Source: Deltaproteobacteria bacterium (GTDB lineage: Bacteria; Desulfobacterota; Syntrophia; Syntrophales; UBA2210). From it: a DNA stretch of 12,926 nt. The stretch spans positions 1 through 12,926 of the forward strand of contig JAFDAR010000012.1 in assembly GCA_019313735.1 (NCBI GenBank), written 5' to 3'. Shown here piece after piece: positions 5,275 through 12,660 of this stretch. The notes below the pieces were generated by a model. That model was not told the origin of the DNA. It did no database searches and saw nothing but the letters and a program-made list of their open reading frames with translations. The position numbers were made by a program, and so were the translations under genes. Every line of letters starts with the position of its first letter. The first letter of the stretch is position 1.

Positions 5275-6915
5275 TATATCTTTTTGATGAACGTCAGGGG
5301 ACATGCTTGAATCGTACCGCCTGCAACCATTGCGTCCCTGCTTTTTTACGCTGTACATGGCCATATCGGCATTTTTCATCAACATGTCGGGGTGGGTGCC
5401 ATCGTCGGGATAGATGGCAATACCTATACTGGCTGTTATATAGAGTTCTCTTGCACCCACAATAAAAGGTTCTTTAAAAACATCCAGTATCTTCAGTGCG
5501 ATTGCGCGCGCGTCTTCCGCCCCCTCTATTTCCGGCAACAGTATCAGGAATTCATCTCCCCCCATTCGGGCGATTGAATCGCTCTTGCGCAGGAGCTGCG
5601 GGATACGTCTGCCGACAGTTTTTAGCACCTCATCTCCCACGTCATGTCCCCATGAATCGTTTATGTCTTTGAAATTATCCAGGTCGAAAAACAATAGGGC
5701 CAGCTTTTTGCCGCTGCGCTGCGTGTGGGCCAGCTCAAGCGATAGACGATCGCCAAAGAATATCCGGTTGGGTAGTCCGGTGAGTGAATCATGGGTGGCC
5801 AGACGAGAAAATTCTTCTTCCGCCTTCTTACGGTCAGTGATATCTATTGATGTTATGATTGCCCCTTCGGGGAAGGGGGATATCTTTATGTAAAGAAATT
5901 TATCGCCGTACTGTTCATCGGGAAACTCCTTTGATACACCCGACCCTATGCATTCCATAAGTTCGGAGTACATATCATCCCTGTATTTCCCCGCGTAATC
6001 CTTGTACATAATGTCCCCGGGACGGGGCAGTCTGTCGCCCGATTTTATCTTTTCATGATTATATCCTGTTACTCTTCCCTTATTGTCCACGATCATGGTT
6101 TCAACGGGATTGTTTTCGAATAGCGCGCGATATCTTCCTTCGCTTTTGCGTACTGCCTCCTCCGCGAGCTTGCGTTCGGTAATATCCCTGACAATTCCGC
6201 GGAACCCTGTGGGATTGCCGGATGAATCTTTTATAAGGGATGCGGACAGGGCGACGGTTTTTTCTACTCCATCCATTCTGACAATTTCATAGTCCTCTAC
6301 CCTTGCGGGGATTCCCGTCCGGAATACCTCGTTGAATGTCTTATACATCTTCTTCGCGGTTTCAGGCTTGGTGTATTGCAGGTTGTTCATCCCAATCAGT
6401 TCGTTTCTTGGTAGTCCCGCTAACCCACACAGCGCGTCATTGAAAAATGTGAAATTTCCGGCGAGATCGACTTCGAAATACGCCTCCTCGATATTTTCCA
6501 GGATGGTGCGGTACTTTTCTTCATTTTGCCTCAGCTTCTCTTCCATCCGGTGTCTGTAGATGGCCATTTCGATAGTGATGCGCAGATCTCTATCTTCAAA
6601 AGGCTTGATGATAAAACCGAACGGGTTTGTCTTCTTTATCTGTTCCATCCTGCCTTCGGCGATGTTGGAAGAGAGATATATTACCGGTATGTTATATCTG
6701 GCATGAATCAGGTTTGCGGCCTCTATGCCGTCCATGCCCTCCCCCAGAGCTATATCCATCAATACCAGGTCCGGTCGCAGTTCCGCCGTTTTCATGATGG
6801 CCTCTTCTCCGGAATGGACAATGGCGGCAACTCCATACCCCATATTCTGCAATCTGTTATGGATATCCATGGCGATAACCTGTTCATCTTCCACTATGAG
6901 GATTTGTTCCTTCAC
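5260..6915 (-). CDS. Response regulator/diguanylate cyclase (REC-PAS-PAS-GGDEF)
   Basis: A 551-residue cytosolic protein. The receiver domain (~1-120) has the acidic pocket VEDE, phospho-acceptor D54 (VLMDIAL) and K104 (IIKPF). PAS 1 spans ~132-250 and ends in 'FRGIVRDITERK'; PAS 2 spans ~260-364. The GGDEF domain (~370-540) has 'HDSLTGLPNR', 'LFFDLDNFKDINDSWGHDVG' and an intact GGDEF at 452-456, so it should make c-di-GMP from two GTP. The product-inhibition I-site RxxD (R443-D446) lies at the canonical five-residue distance before GGDEF. Start is GTG 6915 (MKEQILIVEDE) behind GAGGGGAG. No partner histidine kinase is in the window. PAS 1 is closely similar to PAS 2 of the HD-GYP protein at 8665-10107. 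A good promoter lies at 6954-6981. It could read through toward tolQ, but the stem-loop may stop it. Confidence 0.93.
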   Translation of the reverse strand: MKEQILIVEDEQVIAMDIHNRLQNMGYGVAAIVHSGEEAIMKTAELRPDLVLMDIALGEGMDGIEAANLIHARYNIPVIYLSSNIAEGRMEQIKKTNPFGFIIKPFEDRDLRITIEMAIYRHRMEEKLRQNEEKYRTILENIEEAYFEVDLAGNFTFFNDALCGLAGLPRNELIGMNNLQYTKPETAKKMYKTFNEVFRTGIPARVEDYEIVRMDGVEKTVALSASLIKDSSGNPTGFRGIVRDITERKLAEEAVRKSEGRYRALFENNPVETMIVDNKGRVTGYNHEKIKSGDRLPRPGDIMYKDYAGKYRDDMYSELMECIGSGVSKEFPDEQYGDKFLYIKISPFPEGAIITSIDITDRKKAEEEFSRLATHDSLTGLPNRIFFGDRLSLELAHTQRSGKKLALLFFDLDNFKDINDSWGHDVGDEVLKTVGRRIPQLLRKSDSIARMGGDEFLILLPEIEGAEDARAIALKILDVFKEPFIVGARELYITASIGIAIYPDDGTHPDMLMKNADMAMYSVKKQGRNGCRRYDSSMSPDVHQKDILTME

Positions 6916-6953
6916 GAAAAAACACTCCCCTCTTGTATTCTTGGCTCATGCGT

Positions 6954-6981
6954 AATATAACATACTTCATTGAATTATCAA
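6954..6981 (-). promoter_or_regulatory. Candidate sigma70 promoter of the REC-PAS-GGDEF gene
   Basis: On the minus strand TTGATA (6981-6976) and TATATT (6959-6954), each 5 of 6 to consensus, are separated by 16 nt. The start point near 6947 would give a ~30-nt leader containing GAGGGGAG before the GTG at 6915. Confidence 0.5.
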
Positions 6982-7012
6982 CACCAATCTCCATTTATCA
7001 AATGTGAAGGGA

Positions 7013-7018
7013 TATAAT
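7013..7018 (+). promoter_or_regulatory. Perfect TATAAT -10-like hexamer just before the solute-binding protein gene
   Basis: TATAAT lies 13 nt before the ATG at 7032. No recognisable -35 is found 16-18 nt upstream, and the leader would be only ~7 nt, so this may be chance in an AT-rich gap. Confidence 0.25.
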
Positions 7019-7031
7019 CTGCAGGTTTGCC

Positions 7032-8678
7032 ATGGTGTGTATAAACCGTATTATGCCGGTACTGATTATAATCGCTCTGCTGCCGCTGTGCGGTTGTGAA
7101 GGCGACAAACCGGAAGGTGACTCTCATGTGGAAACCTCATCCGCAGTCGGTGCCGCCTGTGGGGACATTATGGTCGAGGGTTCCATAGGAGATGCCTCCA
7201 ACCTGATCCCTATACTCTCTTCAGACAGCACATCTCACAGTATTGGGGGCATGATCTTCAATGGTCTTGTGAAGTATGACAAGGACATGAAGGTAGTGGG
7301 TGATCTTGCGGAATCGTGGGATATCTCCGGTGATGGTCTGGAAATTACCTTTCATTTGAGAAAGGGTGTCAGGTGGCACGACGGACATCCCTTTACCGCC
7401 GATGATGTCCTGTTTACCTACCAACTTACCATAGATCCCGAGACACCTACAGCATACGCGGGAGACTTTCTCAGGGTAAAGAACGTGCGGGTAATCGATC
7501 CACATACCTTTCGTGTTGTCTATGGAGAACCGTTCGCCCCCGCCCTTACGAGCTGGAGCGCTTCGGTGCTTCCCAGACACCTGCTGGAGGGGAAGGATAT
7601 AACAAAGACGCCACTTGCGCGTCACCCGATAGGCACGGGACCATACATGTTCAAGGAATGGAAGACAGGTCAGAAGATAGTGCTTGTCTCCAACCCGGAC
7701 TATTTTGAAGGGAGACCTTATATTGATGGGTACATTATGCGAATTATCCCGGATATGGCCACCATGTTCCTGGAGCTTCGCGCGAAGGGGATAGACAGGA
7801 TGGGCCTTACACCGCTCCAATATACCAGACAGACGGAAAACAACCTGTTTCGCAGGAATTTCAATAAGTATCGCTATCTGTCATTTTCCTATACCTATCT
7901 TGGCTATAACCTGAAAAACCCCCTTTTCCGGGACAGGCGGGTCAGGCAGGCTATCAGCTACGCAATCGACAAGGGGGAGATAGTCGAAGGCGTTCTTCTC
8001 GGCCTGGGGCAGGAGGCCACAGGACCCTTTAAACCGGGGACATGGCCGTATAATTCCAGCGTCAAACGCTATCCTTACAATCCGCGTAAGGCGAAAGAGC
8101 TTCTGGCAGAAGCGGGATGGAAAGACTCTGATGGTGATGGTATGCTGGATCGTGGGGGCAGGCCCTTTGCCTTTGAGATCATAACGAACCAGGGAAATGA
8201 GGTCAGGGCAAAATGCGCCGAAATTATCCAGAGGAGACTCGCTGATATAGGTATAGAGGTAAAGATCAGGGTTATCGAATGGGCTGCCTTCATCAATGAA
8301 TTTATTAATAAAAAGAGGTTTGACGCAACAATCCTGGGATGGACCATTAGCCTTGATCCCGATCTTTACGATGTATGGCATTCAAGCAAGACGAAGCCGG
8401 GGGAACTGAATTTCATATCTTTCAAAAACAAAGAAGTGGATGAACTGCTGGAGAAGGGGAGGAGTACCTTCAACAGGACTGAAAGGAAAAGATGTTACGA
8501 CAGGATTCAGGGGATACTTGCTGAGGAACAACCTTACACCTTCCTGTATGTTCCGGACGCGCTTCCTATCATCAGCAGCCGTTTCCACGGAATAAAGCCC
8601 GCTCCCATCGGTATCGGATATAACTTTACCAAGTGGTATGTTCCGAAAGGTGAACAGAGGTATGTTATTGCAAGATAA
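7032..8678 (+). CDS. Family-5 extracellular solute-binding lipoprotein (Opp/Dpp-type peptide-binding)
   Basis: A 548-residue protein of SBP_bac_5 type, the usual size for OppA/DppA-like binding proteins. The N-terminus MVCINRIMPVLIIIALLPLC leads into lipobox L-C-G-C with Cys22 the likely lipidated residue. The family signature is clear at ~95-130 ('LAESWDISGDGLEITFHLRK', then 'GVRWHDGHPFTADDV'), followed by 'RHPIGTGPYMFKEW', 'FRDRRVRQAISYAIDKGEIV' and 'NPRKAKELLAEAGW'. Such proteins deliver peptides, nickel or other solutes to ABC permeases. No permease or ATPase genes lie within the window, so it is an orphan here and the ligand cannot be named. It is transcribed divergently from the cyclase gene and its 3' end overlaps the convergent HD-GYP gene by 14 bp. 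The ATG start has GCAGGT 6 nt upstream. Confidence 0.92.
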   Translation: MVCINRIMPVLIIIALLPLCGCEGDKPEGDSHVETSSAVGAACGDIMVEGSIGDASNLIPILSSDSTSHSIGGMIFNGLVKYDKDMKVVGDLAESWDISGDGLEITFHLRKGVRWHDGHPFTADDVLFTYQLTIDPETPTAYAGDFLRVKNVRVIDPHTFRVVYGEPFAPALTSWSASVLPRHLLEGKDITKTPLARHPIGTGPYMFKEWKTGQKIVLVSNPDYFEGRPYIDGYIMRIIPDMATMFLELRAKGIDRMGLTPLQYTRQTENNLFRRNFNKYRYLSFSYTYLGYNLKNPLFRDRRVRQAISYAIDKGEIVEGVLLGLGQEATGPFKPGTWPYNSSVKRYPYNPRKAKELLAEAGWKDSDGDGMLDRGGRPFAFEIITNQGNEVRAKCAEIIQRRLADIGIEVKIRVIEWAAFINEFINKKRFDATILGWTISLDPDLYDVWHSSKTKPGELNFISFKNKEVDELLEKGRSTFNRTERKRCYDRIQGILAEEQPYTFLYVPDALPIISSRFHGIKPAPIGIGYNFTKWYVPKGEQRYVIAR

Positions 8679-10107
8679 AGTTTTGCTTAGTGAAGGCAAA
8701 TCCCTCCTTGCTAAAGAGCGACTGGCATGCTTCCACCGCTTCAGTATCGTAGAGGATTCCCTTATTCTGTGAAATTTCCTCAATAGCCTCGTTTATTCTC
8801 AGAGCCGGCCTGTAGGGACGGTGGGACACCATTGCTTCAACCACGTCAGCTACTGCGATAATTTTTGCCTCGACACGCATTTCTTTTCCGCTGATACCAT
8901 ATGGATAGCCTGAACCGTTTGTTCTCTCATGGTGTTGAAGTACAATCTCTGATATCGGCCAGGGGAACTCTATCCCCTTTAATATATTACTGCCTACCTC
9001 CGAATGAGTCTTGATCAGACCCATCTCGTTTGTAGTAAGTCGGCCCGGTTTGCTCAGAACTTCGGCGGGAATCTGAATCTTACCGACATCATGTATAAGT
9101 GCCGCCATTTTTACCCCTCTCGCCTCTTCGGATGAAAGGTTCATATTCCTGGAAATAGCGCAGGCAAGTTGTGCTACACGCCGTTGATGGCCAGCCGTGT
9201 AGGGATCTCTTACCTCGACTGTGAAGGCCAGTGCCTTTATGGTTTCTTCCAACATATTCTGTAATTTGCTGTAGCTTCTTTCCAGCTCCCGCTCTGTTGA
9301 CCTGCTCTCTGTGATATCGCGTATAATCCCACGGAATCCCGCAGGTCTGCCTGACGAATCCGACAGCAGGGAGGCGGACAGGTCATAGATTCGCGTGCTT
9401 CCATCTTTTCGTATCAACTCGTAACCCGCTATCTTCGCGGGTTTTCCCGTGGCATATATCTCGCGGAAGGTTTCGTAGATTTGTTTTGATGTCTCCGGAG
9501 TTGTGTATTTCCTGTTGTTCATCCCCATTAATTCTTTCTTCGAGTAACCTATTGCCCTGTGCAGCGCGTTATTGAAGAATGTAAGATTTCCGGCAAGGTC
9601 ATTCTCGAAATATCCCTCCTCTATGTTTTCGAGTATGTTGCGATATTTCTCTTCGCTTTTTAGCAGCGTCTCCAGGGCATGCTTGCGTTCACTGATATCT
9701 CTGGTAATGGAGAAAAAGCCCGTGCGCTCTCCGTCTCTGTTCCTCAGAAAGCTGTTGTTGGTTTCTGTCCATATTGTGGAACCGTCTTTCCTGATCAGCT
9801 CCAGTTCCACGGGAGAATGCCGTTCAGACGCATCCTGTTTCTCATTCTCTTTTATCCATTTGCCAACTGTGTCGGAGAAGGTCTTCATGGACCCCGGCGC
9901 TATTACATTTTTTAAATCGGATTTCTTCCAATGTCTTAAAATTTCTTCTGTTTCTTCACTGTTATAGCCAAGGAGATCATTAACGGACGGACTCACATAA
10001 ATGAGAGTAAGGTGCATGTCCCACACGCTGGTCACATCTTTCACCGTTTCGATAATTGTCCTGTAGAGATTGTCGTGTTTTGACAGGTTTTTCGCGTTGT
10101 CTTTCAA
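8665..10107 (-). CDS. PAS-PAS-HD-GYP protein, probable c-di-GMP phosphodiesterase
   Basis: From TTG 10107 the protein is 480 residues. An upstream in-frame TTG at 10140 would put the strong AAGGGAGGT ribosome site (10125-10117) inside the gene and is rejected. PAS 1 spans ~12-140 ('IYVSPSVNDLLGYNSEE', 'FFSITRDISERK'), PAS 2 ~152-270 and the HD-GYP domain ~288-470. The HD-GYP catalytic features are present: 'DPYTAGHQRRV', 'IHDVGKIQIP', 'KTHSEVG', 'HHERTNGSGYPYGI' and 'IIAVADVVEAM'. The HD pair and the G-Y-P triad are intact, so hydrolysis of c-di-GMP is expected. There is no transmembrane segment and no receiver domain, so the PAS domains are the input. It lies 57 nt after thrC on the same strand and could be co-transcribed. 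PAS 2 strongly resembles PAS 1 of the GGDEF protein at 5260-6915. Confidence 0.92.
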   Translation of the reverse strand: MKDNAKNLSKHDNLYRTIIETVKDVTSVWDMHLTLIYVSPSVNDLLGYNSEETEEILRHWKKSDLKNVIAPGSMKTFSDTVGKWIKENEKQDASERHSPVELELIRKDGSTIWTETNNSFLRNRDGERTGFFSITRDISERKHALETLLKSEEKYRNILENIEEGYFENDLAGNLTFFNNALHRAIGYSKKELMGMNNRKYTTPETSKQIYETFREIYATGKPAKIAGYELIRKDGSTRIYDLSASLLSDSSGRPAGFRGIIRDITESRSTERELERSYSKLQNMLEETIKALAFTVEVRDPYTAGHQRRVAQLACAISRNMNLSSEEARGVKMAALIHDVGKIQIPAEVLSKPGRLTTNEMGLIKTHSEVGSNILKGIEFPWPISEIVLQHHERTNGSGYPYGISGKEMRVEAKIIAVADVVEAMVSHRPYRPALRINEAIEEISQNKGILYDTEAVEACQSLFSKEGFAFTKQNFILQ

Positions 10108-10116
10108 CTGTACATA

Positions 10117-10125
10117 ACCTCCCTT
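10117..10125 (-). promoter_or_regulatory. Shine-Dalgarno site that fixes the HD-GYP start
   Basis: AAGGGAGGT on the minus strand, 9 nt before TTG 10107. It argues against the TTG at 10140, which lies upstream of it. Confidence 0.65.
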
Positions 10126-10164
10126 GAGTCTATGTAGCAAAACATGAATACAAAATCAAATTTT

Positions 10165-11556
10165 CTATACCTCCGACTTCAGATTATCTATGAGGTATTC
10201 TTTGAACATCTTGTAATCTGCGGACAATTCCAGGGATTTTCCCTCACTTTCGTCAATCCCCTTCATGCTGTCCGGGACCTCGGGTGTGATGCCAAGAAGA
10301 TCCACAATCTCGTCCGGAAATTTTGCGGGATGCGCCGTTTCCAGTGACACGCAGAGCGGAAAATCGCCACATTGTTCAAGATATGCTTCAAGCCCCCGCC
10401 ACCCCACCGCGCCGTGAGGCTCCAGAATTACACTATATCTTTCATATGTTTTTTTGATGCATTTTTTTGTTTCTTCATCGGATATGCTTACCGAATAAAT
10501 GTTCTTCCTTATTGTCTCGATATCGGGATATACATGAACTTCCCCCGTCCGGTCAACCGTGCCGCCGTACAATTCGAAGAAGCGGGCGAGATTGCTGGGA
10601 TGGCCCACATTCATGGCGTTTGAGAGGCAGGCCAGCGATGGAGACAACTTTTCATACACCCCCTTTTCCAAGAATCGTGGAAACTCGTCATTTTCATTCG
10701 TTGGCATGATCAGCCTTTGCACGGGCAGCCCCATTCTTCTCGCGTATTCGCATCCCAGGGCGTTGCCGAAGTTTCCCGAAGGAACCGATATGACGATGGT
10801 TTCTCTCTTCCGGCATAATTGCGCGTAGGCATAGAAATAGTAGACCATCTGGGGAAGTATTCTTCCGAAATTGATGGAATTTGCCGAGGTAAAATTGAGA
10901 TGGTCAAGTGACGGGTCGGAAAAGGCCTGCTTGACAAGATCCTGGCAATCATCGAATTTCCCATTGATAGAAAGAGATCTGATGTTGTTACCTATGGTAT
11001 CAAGCTGTTTTTTCTGCCTCTCGCTTACCTCATCCCGTGGATAGAGGATATTTACATCAATCCCTTCTATGCCTTTGAATGCCTCTCCGACGGCGCTGCC
11101 TGTGTCACCCGAGGTCGCGACCAGCACATTCAGCCTTTTATCCCTGTCCCGGAAATGTTCCATCAGTCGTGCCATCATTCTTGCGGCAAAGTCCTTGAAG
11201 GATGCCGTCGGTCCCCGGTCCAGACGCATAATATATTTGCGGTCGAACACTTTCTGCAGGGGGATGATAAAAGGATATGAATCTTCTATGATTCTTCGCA
11301 GAATGCCGGCATCTATTTCGTCGCCCAGAAATATCCCGGTGACCAGCATTGCCGCTTCGACATAGGATTTGTCCTTGAGAGAGATGATGTCTTCATAGGA
11401 TATATGGGGTATGCGGTCGGGTACATAAAGCCCCTCGTCCGGCGCCTGACCCTGGAGAAGGGCTTCTCCGAAAGTGACCTTTCCCCTGAAAGGGACGATT
11501 CCGTTTATGTGATCAAGATTCCTGTTTGTACTGTAGTAAAGGATTCTATTTTCCAT
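10165..11556 (-). CDS. thrC: Threonine synthase
   Basis: A 463-residue PLP enzyme converting O-phospho-L-homoserine to L-threonine in the cytosol. The N-terminus has 'YYSTNR' and 'FGEALLQGQAPDEGLYVPD', typical of the E. coli/yeast-type threonine synthases (~430-510 residues). The PLP lysine is K121 in 'RGPTASFKDFAARMM'. The phosphate-binding loop is 'VATSGDTGSAVG' (~146-157), and 'VSVPSGNFGNALGCEYARRM' and 'PTNENDEFPRFLEKGVY' follow as in the family. The ATG (11556) overlaps the last 11 nt of the lysR gene and lacks a strong ribosome site, suggesting translational coupling. No other threonine-pathway genes are in the window. Confidence 0.95.
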   Translation of the reverse strand: MENRILYYSTNRNLDHINGIVPFRGKVTFGEALLQGQAPDEGLYVPDRIPHISYEDIISLKDKSYVEAAMLVTGIFLGDEIDAGILRRIIEDSYPFIIPLQKVFDRKYIMRLDRGPTASFKDFAARMMARLMEHFRDRDKRLNVLVATSGDTGSAVGEAFKGIEGIDVNILYPRDEVSERQKKQLDTIGNNIRSLSINGKFDDCQDLVKQAFSDPSLDHLNFTSANSINFGRILPQMVYYFYAYAQLCRKRETIVISVPSGNFGNALGCEYARRMGLPVQRLIMPTNENDEFPRFLEKGVYEKLSPSLACLSNAMNVGHPSNLARFFELYGGTVDRTGEVHVYPDIETIRKNIYSVSISDEETKKCIKKTYERYSVILEPHGAVGWRGLEAYLEQCGDFPLCVSLETAHPAKFPDEIVDLLGITPEVPDSMKGIDESEGKSLELSADYKMFKEYLIDNLKSEV

Positions 11557-12481
11557 TACGCGCGTCCAATTTATAATTCCTTATAAAATCAAGAAATACT
11601 TTGTGGTGTTTCATCAGGCCGACCCGCTTTTTATATATCACATAAAAATTTCTTTCAATAGAACAGTTTTCCATCGGTACCGCGAAAAGTAACCCGCCCT
11701 CCATTTCGCGACCTACCGCGTGGATGGAGATTATTGATACTCCCAAGCCGGCCAGGACCGCTTCTTTCACAGCCTCCGAACTTCCCAGTTCGCAAACGAT
11801 ATTGAATCCGGAAAGGGTCAGATTCGTATTTTTGCGGAGGGATTCTTCCAGCACTTTGCGTGTGCCGGAACCTCGTTCCCTTGATACGAAAGGTTCTGTC
11901 GAAACTTCATTCAGGGATACTTTCCCCCTTTCGCTCCACTTGTGAGACGCGGGAACCACCAGGACAAGTCTATCTCTCCACAGTTTTTCCGCACGCAACT
12001 TTCTGCCGGTAATCTCTCTGCCGATGAAGCCTATCTCCGCCTCATCATTAAGTATCATGTCGAGCGTTAAATCACTGTCGTTCGTCCTTACATAGCAGTG
12101 AATGTCTTTATGGCGGTCCCTGAATCTGCTGAGAGAATGCGGAAGGATATATGTGGCGGGGATTGTGCTGGCCGCGATGCGTATACTCCCGGATTCATTT
12201 TCTTTCATTCGTGCGATTTTTTCCCCGGTATCGTCGATCAGACCGAATACGCGTTTTGCCGATTCACAGAGGATTCTGCCTTCTGGTGTCAAAGACATCT
12301 CCCTGCCTTTTCTGTCAACTAACTGCACACCTATCCCTTCTTCCAGGTTCTTTATATGCTTTGTAAGGGAGGGCTGCGTGAGATACATCTTTTTGGCGGC
12401 GCGGCTGAAGCTTCTCTCTTCGGCGAGACAGACCAGGGCTCTCATCTGTTGAATAGTAATGTTCTTCAGATATCGTTCCAT
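11546..12481 (-). CDS. LysR-family transcriptional regulator, probably selenium-metabolism associated
   Basis: A 311-residue LysR-type regulator. The winged HTH (~8-66) contains 'FSRAAKKMYLTQPSLTKHIK' and 'LVDRKGREMSLTPEG'. The co-inducer domain spans ~90-300 and includes 'GSIRIAASTIPATYILPHSL', 'EIGFIGREI', 'LVLVVPASHKW', 'SRERGSGTRKVLEESL' and 'SEAVKEAVLAGLGVSIIS'. The arrangement and the S-T-I-P-(A/S)-T-Y-(I/L)-L-P and R-E-x-G-S-G-T-R-K motifs fit the CysB/CysL-like group that includes regulators found beside selenium genes. The divergent neighbour is selD, which supports that specific role; this is inference. Start is ATG 12481 without a clear Shine-Dalgarno. The 3' end overlaps thrC by 11 nt. 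LysR proteins commonly repress themselves and control the divergent gene. Confidence 0.88.
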   Translation of the reverse strand: MERYLKNITIQQMRALVCLAEERSFSRAAKKMYLTQPSLTKHIKNLEEGIGVQLVDRKGREMSLTPEGRILCESAKRVFGLIDDTGEKIARMKENESGSIRIAASTIPATYILPHSLSRFRDRHKDIHCYVRTNDSDLTLDMILNDEAEIGFIGREITGRKLRAEKLWRDRLVLVVPASHKWSERGKVSLNEVSTEPFVSRERGSGTRKVLEESLRKNTNLTLSGFNIVCELGSSEAVKEAVLAGLGVSIISIHAVGREMEGGLLFAVPMENCSIERNFYVIYKKRVGLMKHHKVFLDFIRNYKLDARNGK

Positions 12482-12523
12482 AAAAGACAGGTATCATAAG
12501 CTATATCTATAAGTAAACAGAAT

Positions 12524-12535
12524 TTATAATTATAA
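12524..12535. promoter_or_regulatory. Perfect 12-bp AT palindrome in the lysR-selD gap; possible LysR site
   Basis: TTATAATTATAA is its own reverse complement, and T12523 to A12535 fits the T-N11-A spacing of LysR-type operators. It also contains a minus-strand TATAAT (12534-12529) that could be the lysR -10. In such AT-rich DNA chance is a real alternative. Confidence 0.3.
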
Positions 12536-12540
12536 TGAAT

Positions 12541-12569
12541 TTGACATATTCATCTTTTTTTCGTAGTAG
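12541..12569 (+). promoter_or_regulatory. Weak candidate promoter of selD
   Basis: A perfect -35 hexamer TTGACA is at 12541-12546. At 17-nt spacing the -10 position reads TAGTAG, only 3 of 6 to consensus, so activator help would be needed if this is real. Confidence 0.3.
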
Positions 12570-12583
12570 TTTCGAAGATATGC

Positions 12584-12616
12584 TACGGTTATTTCCTTAA
12601 AATGTTGATAACCGTA
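12584..12616. repeat. 9-bp-arm inverted repeat upstream of selD
   Basis: TACGGTTAT (12584-12592) and ATAACCGTA (12608-12616) are perfect inverted arms separated by 15 nt, centred about 60 nt before the selD ATG. It may be an operator for the divergent LysR protein or a stem-loop in the selD leader. No T-tract follows, so it is not an obvious terminator. Confidence 0.55.
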
Positions 12617-12660
12617 AACGATTACAAGTTTTACGATACACAAGCACAAAGGACAAAGGC

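Noticed and set aside
6916..7031. Riboswitch or small RNA in the divergent gap upstream of the binding protein
   Set aside because: Only promoter-like hexamers are visible. There is no extended secondary structure or known riboswitch motif.
7221..7820. Open frame of 199 codons on the - strand
   Set aside because: It is fully antisense to the well-supported solute-binding protein gene and shows no domain pattern.
10108..10140. TTG 10140 as the HD-GYP start
   Set aside because: AAGGGAGGT is inside that extension and is spaced 9 nt from TTG 10107.
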